A DNA stretch of 64,000 nucleotides from Undaria pinnatifida (taxonomy: Eukaryota; Sar; Phaeophyceae; Laminariales; Alariaceae). Below are positions 13,001 to 25,400 of the stretch, piece after piece. Below the pieces are notes generated by a model. That model ran no database searches and was not told the origin of the DNA. It was given only the letters and a program-made list of their open reading frames with translations. The stretch covers positions 18,301,204 to 18,365,203 of the forward strand of contig JABAKD010000010.1 in NCBI GenBank assembly GCA_012845835.1, written 5' to 3'. The position numbers and the translations under genes are program-made. Every line of letters begins with the position of its first letter. Positions within the stretch are counted from its first letter, which is position 1.

Positions 13001-16000
13001 TGGTTCGGAACTTACATATATATATATATATATATATCCCCATGCTCCTTACATTTCCGTGCAGAGAGTGCAACATCACAGCGCACACAATAGGTACTGC
13101 TATACCCTACCCTACCACTACGGGCAACGCAAGTCAAACGCCGCGGGCGGGGCCGTGGCCGTATCGCTAGTCCTTATTAAAGTTCACAGTAGTAGAGACA
13201 CCTGCAAAGCAAAACGACCCCCGTCCTCACCTGGAGCAGGCGCACACGAAATGCTTCGTCGCCAGAAGCTCTTGCCTGCGATCGACCTTAGGCTGGAGTA
13301 GATCGATGTAGCACACGCACAGCTCACTCCCGGCGGGAACCCCCTCGAGCGTGCGGACCGTCAGCTTGCCACCTTGCGACCGATGGGCATCGTCAAGTTA
13401 AGAGCGAGCACCTCTCGGAACGGGTTCGCCAACCGCTGGTGATGTCCGGCCGCACGCGACTCGGAGCGCTCATCGATAAGTGGGTAACCGCTGCTATTGG
13501 GGGGATTTTACGATGCAACTAAGATCGTGATAGATGGCGTGAACGATGGTGATGCCGCAGTAGGGATCCTTTTCTTCAGTCACGTATTCCATGGCCCGCT
13601 GACTGGTTAAGTGTACAACTATACACAGTGCTGGAATGCAGCTCCAACAATACGCGTCGGCGTGCTGTTCCCCAGTGTAATGCACAGTTATGTAGGCTGG
13701 ACTGGAGCAATACGGTAGGCGGGCATACATAATACCGGGTGCTGCAGCAAGCAGTCGAGTAGAGGGAGTGGTATCCGTCTCAGCGAAGACACATTTCCAA
13801 CATCGTTCCGCGCCACTGGTTAAACCCACTTGTATCCATGCCCGCAAGGACCACTCCGTACATGCTTCGTAGCAGACAAAAAAAACGGTAACGACGTGGG
13901 TCATCTTTTCCGGGAAAGGGACTCACAACCACCGTTTGGGACATGAACATCGGGCAACAAAAAAATAATTTCTCGGGCTGCTCACCGTAGTACACGAAGG
14001 TGCAGTTCGGCCGGCATGCGTGGTTAACCATCGCAAGCAGGGGAAACATTCCCACGCCGATGACGGAGTTGGGTTTGAAATCATCCCCGAAACCATGCGC
14101 GTTGACGTTCACCCGGCAGGCTAACTCGACCACCTCCCCCACCTCGAGACGGGCCCAATCAGGAACAATCTGGGTCAGATCCTCGGCCGCTTCCCTGCAA
14201 TTATCGTGCGGTAATGACGAGAGGAACAGGGCAGGGTGCGGTGTACTCGTGAGCTCGGTGCGCGATGGAGGCATGCCGCGACCGGGGTGCACCATGTTTT
14301 TCGTCTCACTTGCGCAGCTCCATACCTCACTACAACACCGAGTTTCAGGAAAATGTACTTCCTTATCATCCCGATGCCATGGCCTACTAGGTACATAACA
14401 AATAACAACGTGAAAAAATATATATATATACATATTCCAAGGATACTTTTAATAGGTAGCTCCTCTGTTGAGAACCTCCGGCAATCACAAAATATTGAAA
14501 GTCAGAAAGTGCTACGCCTGTAGTAGCAGGTGCGGATGGCTTGTGCGCCACGGTAGCCAGGTACGAACGTTAAAAAAAAACCCGAGGTTTCTCGTCATTC
14601 CGCGCTTTGTGCGTTTAGAGCCACCGCAAAATATGTTTGGCGGTGTACGTGGCCGACGAGTGACAACAGTCGAAAAATGAGCGCTTCGATTGCATGCTAT
14701 TGAGCTCTGACCATAAACGAGTACGATGTGTTACCGATCAGCGACTCGGTAGGGTATTGACTACTGCTGCGGCAAAGCACCCATCACTGACACAAATGAA
14801 CTTTCGCGGGCCCTGTGAGCGCACGAGATCATAGATAGCTCTATTCGGCAGGTGGGTGGCTATCCTGTAGCTCTACTCGACACCCTGCGACAACGCGATC
14901 ATGTGCCAGGCGTGGAGGCCGTTAACGCTGTCGGAAACCACGTATAGTGGCGAAAACAGCACCAAGCCCGACGCTATCACGCGACCAGGAAGAGCACCCA
15001 GTAGTACAAGCACCACTGTGCACCATGCTGCACTCGTGTGCTGCCGCTCCTTCCATAGGAGCTCGGACACGCGCTTCACCCCGGTAGCTCGTGCGGTTTC
15101 ATGTGGTCGATGCTGAAATCGTCATTTTTTTTCCCGTCGCCGCCCGAGTCGGTAGGGAGTGCACTTTTTTGGCCAAATGGCGTTTCTGACATTCTGATTG
15201 GTTGGGCTCCTCCTCAAGCGAGGAACTATACTACCCGGTATAGATTAGTCTGGTACCTTTACGATAATACCAGGTACTATTAATAATACTACTAATACTA
15301 CTACTAATAAGACTATCACATAGAAGTGTTGGTCGGGTTGCGAGAACGAATTCCTTCGAAGTCATGTTTCGGGTGATGTTGATGTCGATGTTGTGCTGAA
15401 GTTGATGTTGATGTTGACCTCCTTCCTCATGTTAGGAGCTCAGAAAATTCTTAGAATATGCTGCATGGGTACCCTGCCGTGGGATGGCTTGCCCCAAACT
15501 ACCACATGGTGCAAACAAACTTAACATCCCCACCTTGCGACGGTGATCCACGATGCCGACATGGTCTCCCGGTGATGCATGAGCGAGTGCAAGTTGCGCC
15601 ACTGCTGGAGAAGAAGCGGTCCCTGAAAGACAACGTATGAGCCGCGCAATCGGGAGGCTGTGTGGCTAGGGCATTTTCTCGCAAAACTGGACAAAAGTTA
15701 CAGTGGAATTTTTTTCTTCAGGTATATAAATGGGGGAAAGCCTGGATATCCGTCCACCAATTTGGTCAACGTTATCTACAAATTCGATGCTCGCGTTCTC
15801 TAAATGCTTTTTCATCACCAGCACAAGCAGCATCAGCATCGCCATCAGCACCACCCTCTCGCCTGAGTGATGCCGAGCGGGTTCGAGCCGGAGCATGGTG
15901 GCAACGCGTGTCCAACAACTTTCACCGTAAGTCTGACGCGCTCTCGTTTCGGAGACTCTCCTGCAATATTGCGTTTGTTTATACACAACGCTGGCTATTG

Positions 16001-19000
16001 AGAGTGCACGTGCAGGGAACGTGAAAATATTGGGTGAGCGTGGCAGTAGTCGATGTATTGCATCACCTTTCGAGTCATGTACCTCCGGACAGGGACACGA
16101 TTATTCGTTCCAGATAGATATATTTTTTAACGAAATATGCACTGCAAATAGTGGGAAGGCAAATAAAATATTCACATACTACTATTCATAATGCGGTGGC
16201 TGACTAACGAGGATACTTTCTTTCATATCGTCGTTGAGTTTTTTACCCTTGACGCCCTCGACGTTTCCCCCTTTTGCAACCCCCGCCACCTCTCGCTCTG
16301 TTCGTCTTTCTCTTTCCCTTTTTCTCCCCCGCTTTTTGTTGTTGTCGGTTTTCTTTTTCAGGTGACCACCGCAGAAAGATCTTACCTCTCCCCCAGCTTC
16401 GGCCTCCTTATGCTCCTGATCTTCTCCGGACCCCCTTCCGTCTACTTTCTGCGTGTTCTCGGGCCGCAAGCCAAGCGCTGTCGCCCTCATGATGACCAGC
16501 CTCAGCATCATTCGGAGAAGGTCTAGATCAATGTCCCTTGCGATGCTTATACCCTCGAGCTTGCTGAGAGCACCTGCTTCCGCTGAGCGCAGGGCATCCT
16601 CTCGAGACTTACAGGCGCGGCTGCAGTACACCTGTGTACAGTGTACGTAACAGTCGGATTCAAGAGGGTCGTTTAATTTACGAAATAAACTTTCGCATTC
16701 TGCGACGCGTAGCGTGCACTCTTGGCGTCCTTTTGATACTAGCTGGCGCGACAACATGCATGGAAATACGTGGAAGTGTGGTGAGCTTGAGCTTTATTTT
16801 TTCCCAATCCGCCGAGAAATTGAACAAAAAAAAAACGAGTGCAGAACATTGCAAAACAGCGTATGATAATATACAAGATTTGAGGCGTCGTTCGAACAAG
16901 TAAAATAAGCTTCGCATCATGCCGTGCCACACGTGCTCGCAAAAAATAACGTCATACACACAAAAATTACAGAAATGTGCACCCTATCGCTGTTTCTGTC
17001 TGTAAACAGCGCCGCCATCTGGGCAGCGGGCTGGACTTCGGTTTGATTGTCATGAATGGTTGTACCCGACATTTAAGTGTAGCGTGTACGGCATGGTAAG
17101 GGTCTTGTTGGTCTTCTTGCTTTTTGTTCCTTACGCGGACGACACATATCGACTCCTGTGGTATTTGCTATCCAACCGTTTTCGCAACAGCCTCAATAAC
17201 TTACCATACCCGTCACAACGTACCGTAGCCGTTATAACCTAGTGCAGCCGTTACGACCAGGGCTTTTCACGGGTCGGATCACTTCCCGCGAGTCGGATCG
17301 GGTCAGGGTGACCCGAGTCCGACCCGTGACACTTGAAAAGATCCTGACCCGACCCGGTTCGACCCGTGACATTTCAAAAAAGAAACTGGCCGAACCCGGC
17401 TCGACCCGCGGAGTTTTGAACACCTCGCGATCCGACCCGCAGGCCGGGTCACGACCCATGAAAATTCCTGGTTGTAACCTACCATAGCCACTATAACCTT
17501 CCGCCGCCGTGATAACCTAGTGCCTAATTTATAACCTACCGTAGCCGTTTGTAACCGTAGCCTGTATAACTTACCGTCGCCGTTATAACCTACCGCCGCC
17601 GTTATAACCTAATAATAGTGTAGCCGTCATAACCAGGGCTTTTCATGCGTCACGACCTGGCCCGCAGGCTGGGTCAGGAGGTTTTCAAGAAGTCGTGGGT
17701 CGAGTCGGGTAGGGTAAGGAGGTGTTTGAAATGTCACGGGTCGGGTCGGGTCGGGTCGGGTCGGGTTGGGTCAGGATATTTTCAAATATCACGGGTCGGG
17801 CCGGGTCACCCTGACCCCATCTGACCGGCAAGAAGTTATCCAACCCGTGAATAGCTCTAACCTAGCATGGCCACTACAATCTGCCGCCACCGTTGTAACC
17901 TACCGTCGCCTTGATAAACCTGCCGCCGCCGCCGTTGTAACCTACCGTCGCCTTGATAAACCTGCCGCCGCCGTTTTAACCTCGCATAAACGTTATAACG
18001 TTATAACCTAGCGTAGCCTTCATAACCTACCGTACGTGTTAGAACCTACCGCGTACGGAACACCGGATTCGATGCGTCCCGCCTCGTGAACCTCCCGACA
18101 GCAGTTGGAGCAGTGGCGGAGGGCATGATCTCGCCGGACAACCTGATGCGGCGATGGAAAGCAGCACAAAGCCCGGTGAGGGGAAGGAGCAAATCGAGGT
18201 TACCCTCGCAAATAACACGCGCAAGCTTTCGGAGAAACACTAATCATACCTAGAATTGGAGTTGATTTGTTCTCGCAGCAATACCAGCACAAATACCTAC
18301 AATGGGACTCGAAGGGTGCGCCAGCTAGCGTTGGGCTGCGAAAGCAACTGAGCTAAATCGACACACGACGCGTATGAAAATACGCGGAAGTGTGGTGAGC
18401 TAAAGCTTTATTTTTCCCCATCCGCCGGAGGATAAAAAAAAAAAAAAAAAAAAAAAATACCAGCACAAAGGTATAACTTGACCTCTATATATAACTGCAT
18501 GTGCACTCCGGGTACATGCTTGGGAATATACTCAAATCATTCTTGTTGAAGCAACAAGGACCAATCCCTGTGAGACTTGAAAAGGGGACAAACGCAAGGA
18601 GTGCATTACTACAGCTGCGAATTAATGCAGCTTCCGACGGCAGCATTATACCAGATAGACTCGTCGCAGACCTGCGACATATACTGCCATCGCGAAGCAT
18701 GCATGAGGGAAAACCTCGGAGGACAACATTTTACACCTTCAACTATCATCACCGGGTGTGCTGTTGCCGAAGGGTGTGCTACCCAACGTGTCCCGGAAAA
18801 TACTATCACCGGGTGTGCTGATGAAGAAAGGGTGCAGTATAAAACTTATCCGGGTGGATCCATCTCCGACGCCCGGTCCCACACCCCATCCTACTTGTGG
18901 ATTGTCACGGAGTGTATTGTTCTAGAAAGGTGTGCTATCTAACGTACCCCGGGTGGATTCATCTCGGGATCCCGGCCCCACACCCCACCTCAACTTCTTA

Positions 19001-19383
19001 CAACGTTGGCATCGTTGTCGCCCACTCCGAGCGCATTAATCAATGACGTCATTGTCGTCGCACTCTTGCAACTGCAGGTCTACACTGAAGCGGTCCCTCC
19101 ATAGCACCTGCATGTGCACTATAGAGGGAACTACCCGCACTATAGCGGCAACCGGTACTACTCCGCATGCTGCCACCCCTGGCTATTCCCATCTGCGTCA
19201 AAATATTTCAGACACCATGGCGGGCAACCGACACAAGTCAACCGGCACTATAGAAGGGCCTCTACACAGCGCAGGGCCCAAAAGAACCACGATCACAATA
19301 TCATCGAGCGTCTAGGAAGAGCGCTCAGCCGTGTGAAGCCTCTTCAAAATTATGGTTTCACATTACGACGTTTTCGACGTACG

Positions 19384-19430
<47 letters not shown>

Positions 19431-22400
19431 GGTGGTGGTGTTGTTGTTGGTGTTGTTGTTGTTGGTGTTGTTGTTGTTGTTCTCACATTAACTCGCATAA
19501 TCAAGCCCATGGGCACAGGACAGGCTCCAGGGACTCTGGAGTGGAAGGACACCCCAGGGACAAAATAAAACGTACCAAAAGCGGTACACACATACATCAC
19601 AGCTGAAGCAAATCATGCATCCGCCCAAAAATACACAAAATGGAATCGGAATTCAGCCCAAGTTCGTGCCAGGCCCATACTGGCACATACGTTTGTAGCC
19701 GGTCGCCCCGGTGGCGTATCAGGTTAACCTCGCGCCTGGTATAGGTCAGTTTCGTGAGTTCGAGCCCCGCCGAGTGCATACTCGTATAAATTCGTTGGGA
19801 CTTTTTCTTGTGCACAAATTGACTTGCGGAAAGCGCGAGAGCGTGAGTTAGCAACACTCGATGACAAATCGATGAGCAATGGGAGTGCTGGACCCTATGC
19901 GCGATAAAAAGTGAAGGCAAGAACCGGGGGGAAGAAGGGACGACACCTGTGACCACGGCTTGTCCAGAAGCTGGAAAGTAGAAGTGTGCGAAAAAAAAAA
20001 AAAAAAAAACGTTTCAATACTTGCATCTGGAACCACTACACCGCATGTCACCCAGGGAACCAGGGAACCCAACCAATGCGCAAATAAATCCGAGGAGAAA
20101 AAGGAACTAGTAGTAAGGAATAAAGAAAAGAAGAACGAAAGAAATAGAAAACGAACCAAGGAGAACAATTCGTACGTAAATAAGCGACGTAGACTTGCCA
20201 GCAGGGGAGTGTGGCGAGGTAAAGCCATATACACATCGCTACAAAAACAAACCAACAAGAAAAATACGCGTCTGGTCTAAGCCAGTAAAAACGGAATAAG
20301 ACAACCACATACATGGACGAGCTCGCCTACAGAGGGGGGGTGGCAATATATAGAAGTCCTTATTTTTGTTTTTTTCCTGAGATCGCTCGGTTGGTGCATC
20401 CCTGGCCTCTCAGGACGTCCCACTTGGACACCGCCTCCTTTCATTACTAGAGGAACGGTCCAGCTCTTTATTGAGTTCTTGCTCCATCTTATTATTATAT
20501 TTTTCGTTTTTCGAGTTGTTTCTTGACTTTTCAACTGCCTTCTTCATGTTTGGTTTCTGCCAACACGATTTAGAACTATTTCGCCATTTCTTCTTCTGTT
20601 TTGTGTACGTTGAACTCCCTCTACATCTGCCGCTTTACTGCTTACACTTTAACTGTTGTTATGTTTTTCGCTCGTGGAAGCTGGATTCCCTTCAGACTTG
20701 CCGCCTGTGAGGGCAGTTAGTTGAAGTTCGTGTAGTCAGTACCCGGCTGCACACAACACAAAGCGAGCTTGAGCTCCGCGCTCCGACCGAGAAATGTGGT
20801 CAATTTACCGCTCTTCTCCCCGGAAGAGGTCCAAGTCGGGAGGTGGTGGTGCGGCGTCGAGCGGTGGAGGTCGCGGGGTTGGTGCTGATACGGAGGGGTG
20901 GTCCGTTGTTGGCGGGGAGGGTAACCCCAAGTGGCCGTGCCCTAAGACGGGTTGCGAGGGCCGTATCGTGGCCAAAACGAGGAGGAACTCGTCTGCTCAG
21001 TAGGGTGTATGCGATCGTCGCAGGAGCGACGACTCGGGAACGTGCCCGCTTTTTTACAATATAAATAAGCGCCACTGGGGTGCTGGGAGCAACCCCAGTC
21101 TGCGAGCGGTGTGAAGGAGACACTGGGGGTTCGCCGTCTATCGGTAACGCCAACGACGGTGCTGGCGCAGCCCCAACCAAGGGTGATTCAGGAATATGTC
21201 TTGAGTTTTGAGAGGGTTTTGTGTTTTCTTTTTCCGGCGACAGCAGTGCATGATACGGGCGGCGGGAAATTGATAGGTGTGTGTGTCACAGGTATGTCGG
21301 GCTTCATGTGTCTCAACGCGGTTCGCCTTCGGCAGTTAGGATGGGTCCTTGCTCCCGCGATGACAGCTGCCGTGCTGTTTGCCACCTGTTTGAAAAATGC
21401 AGCTCCTTTTCTTCCATTCCACGATACGAACACATGTACTCCGCCGTATGCTGTTCCGTGTGTGTTTGACTAGCCTGGACCAATTTCCACGTAGTGTGGA
21501 AGGAGTGCTTGGGATCCCGCCACCTTGGGAAACGTAGGTTTCCCACTGCTGCGGGACCTCAAGCACTCGTTCCACACTGCATGGAAATTGGTCCAGGCTG
21601 GTCAAACACACACGGAACAGCATACGGCGGAGTACACGTGTTCGTATGAGCTGATGAGCCAAGCTGAGCTCAGCTGGGACCTATATGTAGCATGATGATG
21701 CTTCGTGCAACAAAAAAAAAAAAGGCTCAAAAGATTCCTGGCATGGATGAAAACGGTATTGGGCACATAGAGGGTATCAATTGCACGAAGGGCACTGGGG
21801 GGAGAACGCAACAAGGCGAAGAAGTCCGGGCGGCCGTACGCTAGCTACTTACGGCCGTGGGACGTGGGCTCAGTTGACCCCTCTCTCGATACCTTCGGAG
21901 AACGTGCACGCGCCTCCTGTACGCACCTGCACGCACCATGCGACCGTTTAACCCTATGACCAGGTGTACGTATCCATGCTCGATTCGACTCACGTCGTTC
22001 TGATTGCACGTCGGATCTGACTATGTACGGTGGATTGCCTTACCTGGCTACACCCCGCCTGCTGGCGAGTCTACGTAGCTTATGACGTACGTGTTATCTT
22101 CCTTGCTTTTTACTTCTGTCGTTTTTATTTCTCTTTCTTTTTTCACCAGAGTCCACACTCGCCACGCTAACTCACGTCGTTCAATGCACTCCCATCTCAT
22201 GCAATCCCAGCACCAGAGCGGTGTTCAAATGCCAACACACGCTATCGCTGACGCCGCGCGTATTATACGAATACTTGATTTAGGTATCATGCGGTTGTTG
22301 ATTTCCCGTTGAGTGATTCTTTAATCGCTATAATCGTTGCTGCGCGAGGCCTATCTTTTGTTTCTTTCGTTGTTGTTTCCGATGCTGTTGTTGTTGCTAT

Positions 22401-25400
22401 CCTCATGTATTTGGGAATGGCAACTTTGTGATAGGCTTTCGACAGCGCATTTATTTTTCGCACGTCAATGTGCGCAGGGCTTCTCAATTGTTTTCGCCAG
22501 TCCACACTCACAACCCTTACGTCTTTCAATGCCGACTCGTCCCCTGTAACCTCAGCACAGTGGTGTCGGTGTCAAAATGTCAGCATATAAATGTACGTAT
22601 TTGCGGTCTCCTGGTGTATAACCTCGTCCGTATTTGTTTATTTCTATTGTTGTTGATGCTGCGCGTAGCATATCTGGTTTATGCAGTTGATTTCACGTCG
22701 ATTGCTTAATCGTGATATTCATTGCTGCTCGAGGCATCTATACCGCTCCATTAAATTCTCATATGCTCCAAATCGCTACCTGGTATGACACTACTACTGC
22801 ATTACATTCAATTAGGTACTCCCTATGGTCTAAAACACTACCTGGTACGATACTACTGCACCACATTTAATCAAATACAGTAGAACGATGCGTTCCAATA
22901 TTCCGATACTCCGATAGCCTTCACCCATCGCACAGGTCGTTTTGTTACTACCCGGAGTCGGGGGTGTAGTATTGAGTTGCGTTCGGGCGGTGTTGGCTTC
23001 GTTGAACAGTACACATCAATGGGTTAGAAGAGGAGAAAATTGACTGGGTGGTGCGTATTTCCAAAGCACAGGTTCCCCGACGGCTGCACTTCACAAGCTG
23101 CAGCATCCACGCACGGGTCACGCCACCAGGTTAGGGTTAGGGTTAGGGTAGAGTTAGGGTTCTGGTCGAGGTTAGCGTTGCCGCCCCTCCGACCACCACC
23201 CTGCGTATTTTAGACTAGTTGAAGTACGGTGCGGAACCAAACCATTTTCCTGGAAACAAGCTATTCTGAAATCCGTTAAATGCAGCCTCTCGTTGAATAC
23301 GCGTTGGGTAGTGTTGGTTTGCGTGCGGTCCTTGGAGGTATGTCGTTGCTTCCTCCGAGCAATAGTTGAGAGGTGTACGTACCTTCTGGTGTGTTGAATA
23401 TTTTGCAGATATATTCGTCATTTCGCGACTTCGACACGTAACATGTTAACGCCTTCACTACTGGAAACCCTTTTGGGGGACAGATTTACTTGAAGTTAGT
23501 ATATGGAGGGATTTTGGGGCTCTTAAGGGGTTAAGGCTCGGTGGAGTGTTGTGTTTCTTGGCGCGCATTGTCTTCAAGGTCGTTTCTTCGCGGTTATCAA
23601 CAGCGCGTCGGAAGGAACTGCCGTCTTAATCTCAAGATGTTTTTCATGTATGTGGTCCTGTCGGCCAATATCGCTACCCTCGCACTTTTCCTGCTCACGA
23701 CGTATGCAATCATAATGATAATATTAATATGTGCGAGCCCTTCCTTGAAAAAGTTACGAAGGTGAACAGGCGCAGAAAAAAAGAAGGCCTTATCGCCTGG
23801 GAGGATAAGACTACCACCGCTCAGGTCCCAGACGAACAGCTGCCGAATGTTTGCAGCCTGCCAGTGCGTCTGCTCGCCTTCGCAAATTTTACCAGGAGGC
23901 GCTCGCACATTTCATCATTACATACGTCCTGAGCAGAAGGAGCGCGAGGGTTACAATGCAATCAACAATAAATCTGGAAAAACGTACCAAGTGTTTGCAG
24001 TAGTTGAAAAAAACGCACACACAAATAAATCGTGCAGGTTCGCTTCCACTTCCAAACAATGCTGTTACTTCGAGCGAAGACAGCGCACCGGTTGCACTGC
24101 TGTGCAGGTGTTGGCTAGGAGTGTTCCTCCGGGGGAGTCCTGCTTATTTTCGGATCAGCTGCCGCTGGCAACGTCCGGCGAGGTACCCGTGCGGCCGGCT
24201 GTGCTAGATCCGTACTAACTCTGCAGACTATAAGTTGAAAAACCGCAAAATAAAAAAAATCGTGCAGGTTCGCTTCCACTTCCAACCAATGCTGTTACTT
24301 CGAGCGCAGGCACCGCGTCGGTTGCACTGCTGTGCAGGTGTTAGCTTGGAGCGTTCCTCCAGGGGTTCCTGCTTATTTCCGGGCAAACCGCCGCTGGCAA
24401 AAGTCGGGCGAGGTATCACTGCGGCCGGCAGAGCTAGACCCGCCCGCTGAAGCGGGCAACGCAGCAATGGATTTGCTCTTTCCAAGAGGAGGTGGTGAGT
24501 TGAAAAGCTCGCCATCAGCAAGCTCGCTAGCAGCACCAACGGATGACGCACCCCCAGCACTAGCAACAGACAGCCTCCAGCACCAGCACCAGCACCAGCA
24601 ACGGCAGCAGACGTTGCACAGCCGGTAGCGTGACCGTGAGCAGTGCTGTCGACCTCGCGCGTCAAAAGAGCCTGCGCTGTCCAGGATCCTGCGCTAGGAT
24701 GGCGAAGCCGCCGGCAACCCCCACAGCAGCAGAACTGGTGATTGCAGTTCCTAAAGAAACAGAGCCTGTAGCAGCACCAGCAGTAGCACCGCTCACACCA
24801 GGAGAAGCACCGCTCGCAGCACGAGCAACCTTGCCCTTTCTCGTGTGCATTACGAACCTACCCGAATCGACTTGACACCGTGGAGGTGCGAGTGGCCATA
24901 CAAAGGTGAAAATTGACAGGTCTGGCGCGTCCTTGAAAAAAAAACTGCAAGATGCGCCTTGCCCCCCTTTATCTGTGAGCTGTCATTAATACCAAGAACG
25001 ACAGCTGTGGCAGAACCTGCAACGAAACATCAGCTGTGACGTTCAACGAAATATGAAAAGCCCATCAGCAGGTACGGTAGCCTTACAGACCAGCGGCGAA
25101 AATATGAAAGGCCCGCCAGCAGGTAACGAAACCATGTCAAAAAGCCTGCAACGAAACTTTAGCCGTGAGGTTAACAAAACACGAAAAGCCCCACCAGCAG
25201 GTGCGGAAGTCTTACGGACCAGCGGCGAACATATGAAAGGCCTGCCAACAGGCAACAAAACCATGAAAGGCCTGCCAGCAGGCAACAAAACCATGAAAGG
25301 CCCGCCAGCAGGCATGGAAGCCTTACCGACCAGCAACCTCATATCGGTGGCTATAAGTCAATGTGGTCCTACCGGCCACTATCGTTACTACTGCCTGTGA

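Larger units (their letters stand above)
17211..18050 (+). repeat. GTTATAACCTACCG(CCG) minisatellite interrupted by two MITEs
   Basis: Units of about 18-25 bp (CGTTATAACCTACCGCCGCC and variants GATAAACCTGCCGCC) at 17211-17257, 17471-17633 and 17860-18050, with GGGTC-rich elements inserted in between. Confidence 0.85.

Noticed and set aside
23729-23908. Minus-strand ICEGEQTHWQ as a MYND CQ-HW segment
   Set aside because: Lacks the other zinc ligands and would duplicate the MYND C-half already placed at 16631.
24665-24880. Cys-rich minus-strand frame (CERCFSWCERCYC) as the missing MYND half
   Set aside because: Cysteines come from TGCTGC/TGCTAC trinucleotide repetition, spacing does not fit MYND, and no phase-0 splice sites frame it.
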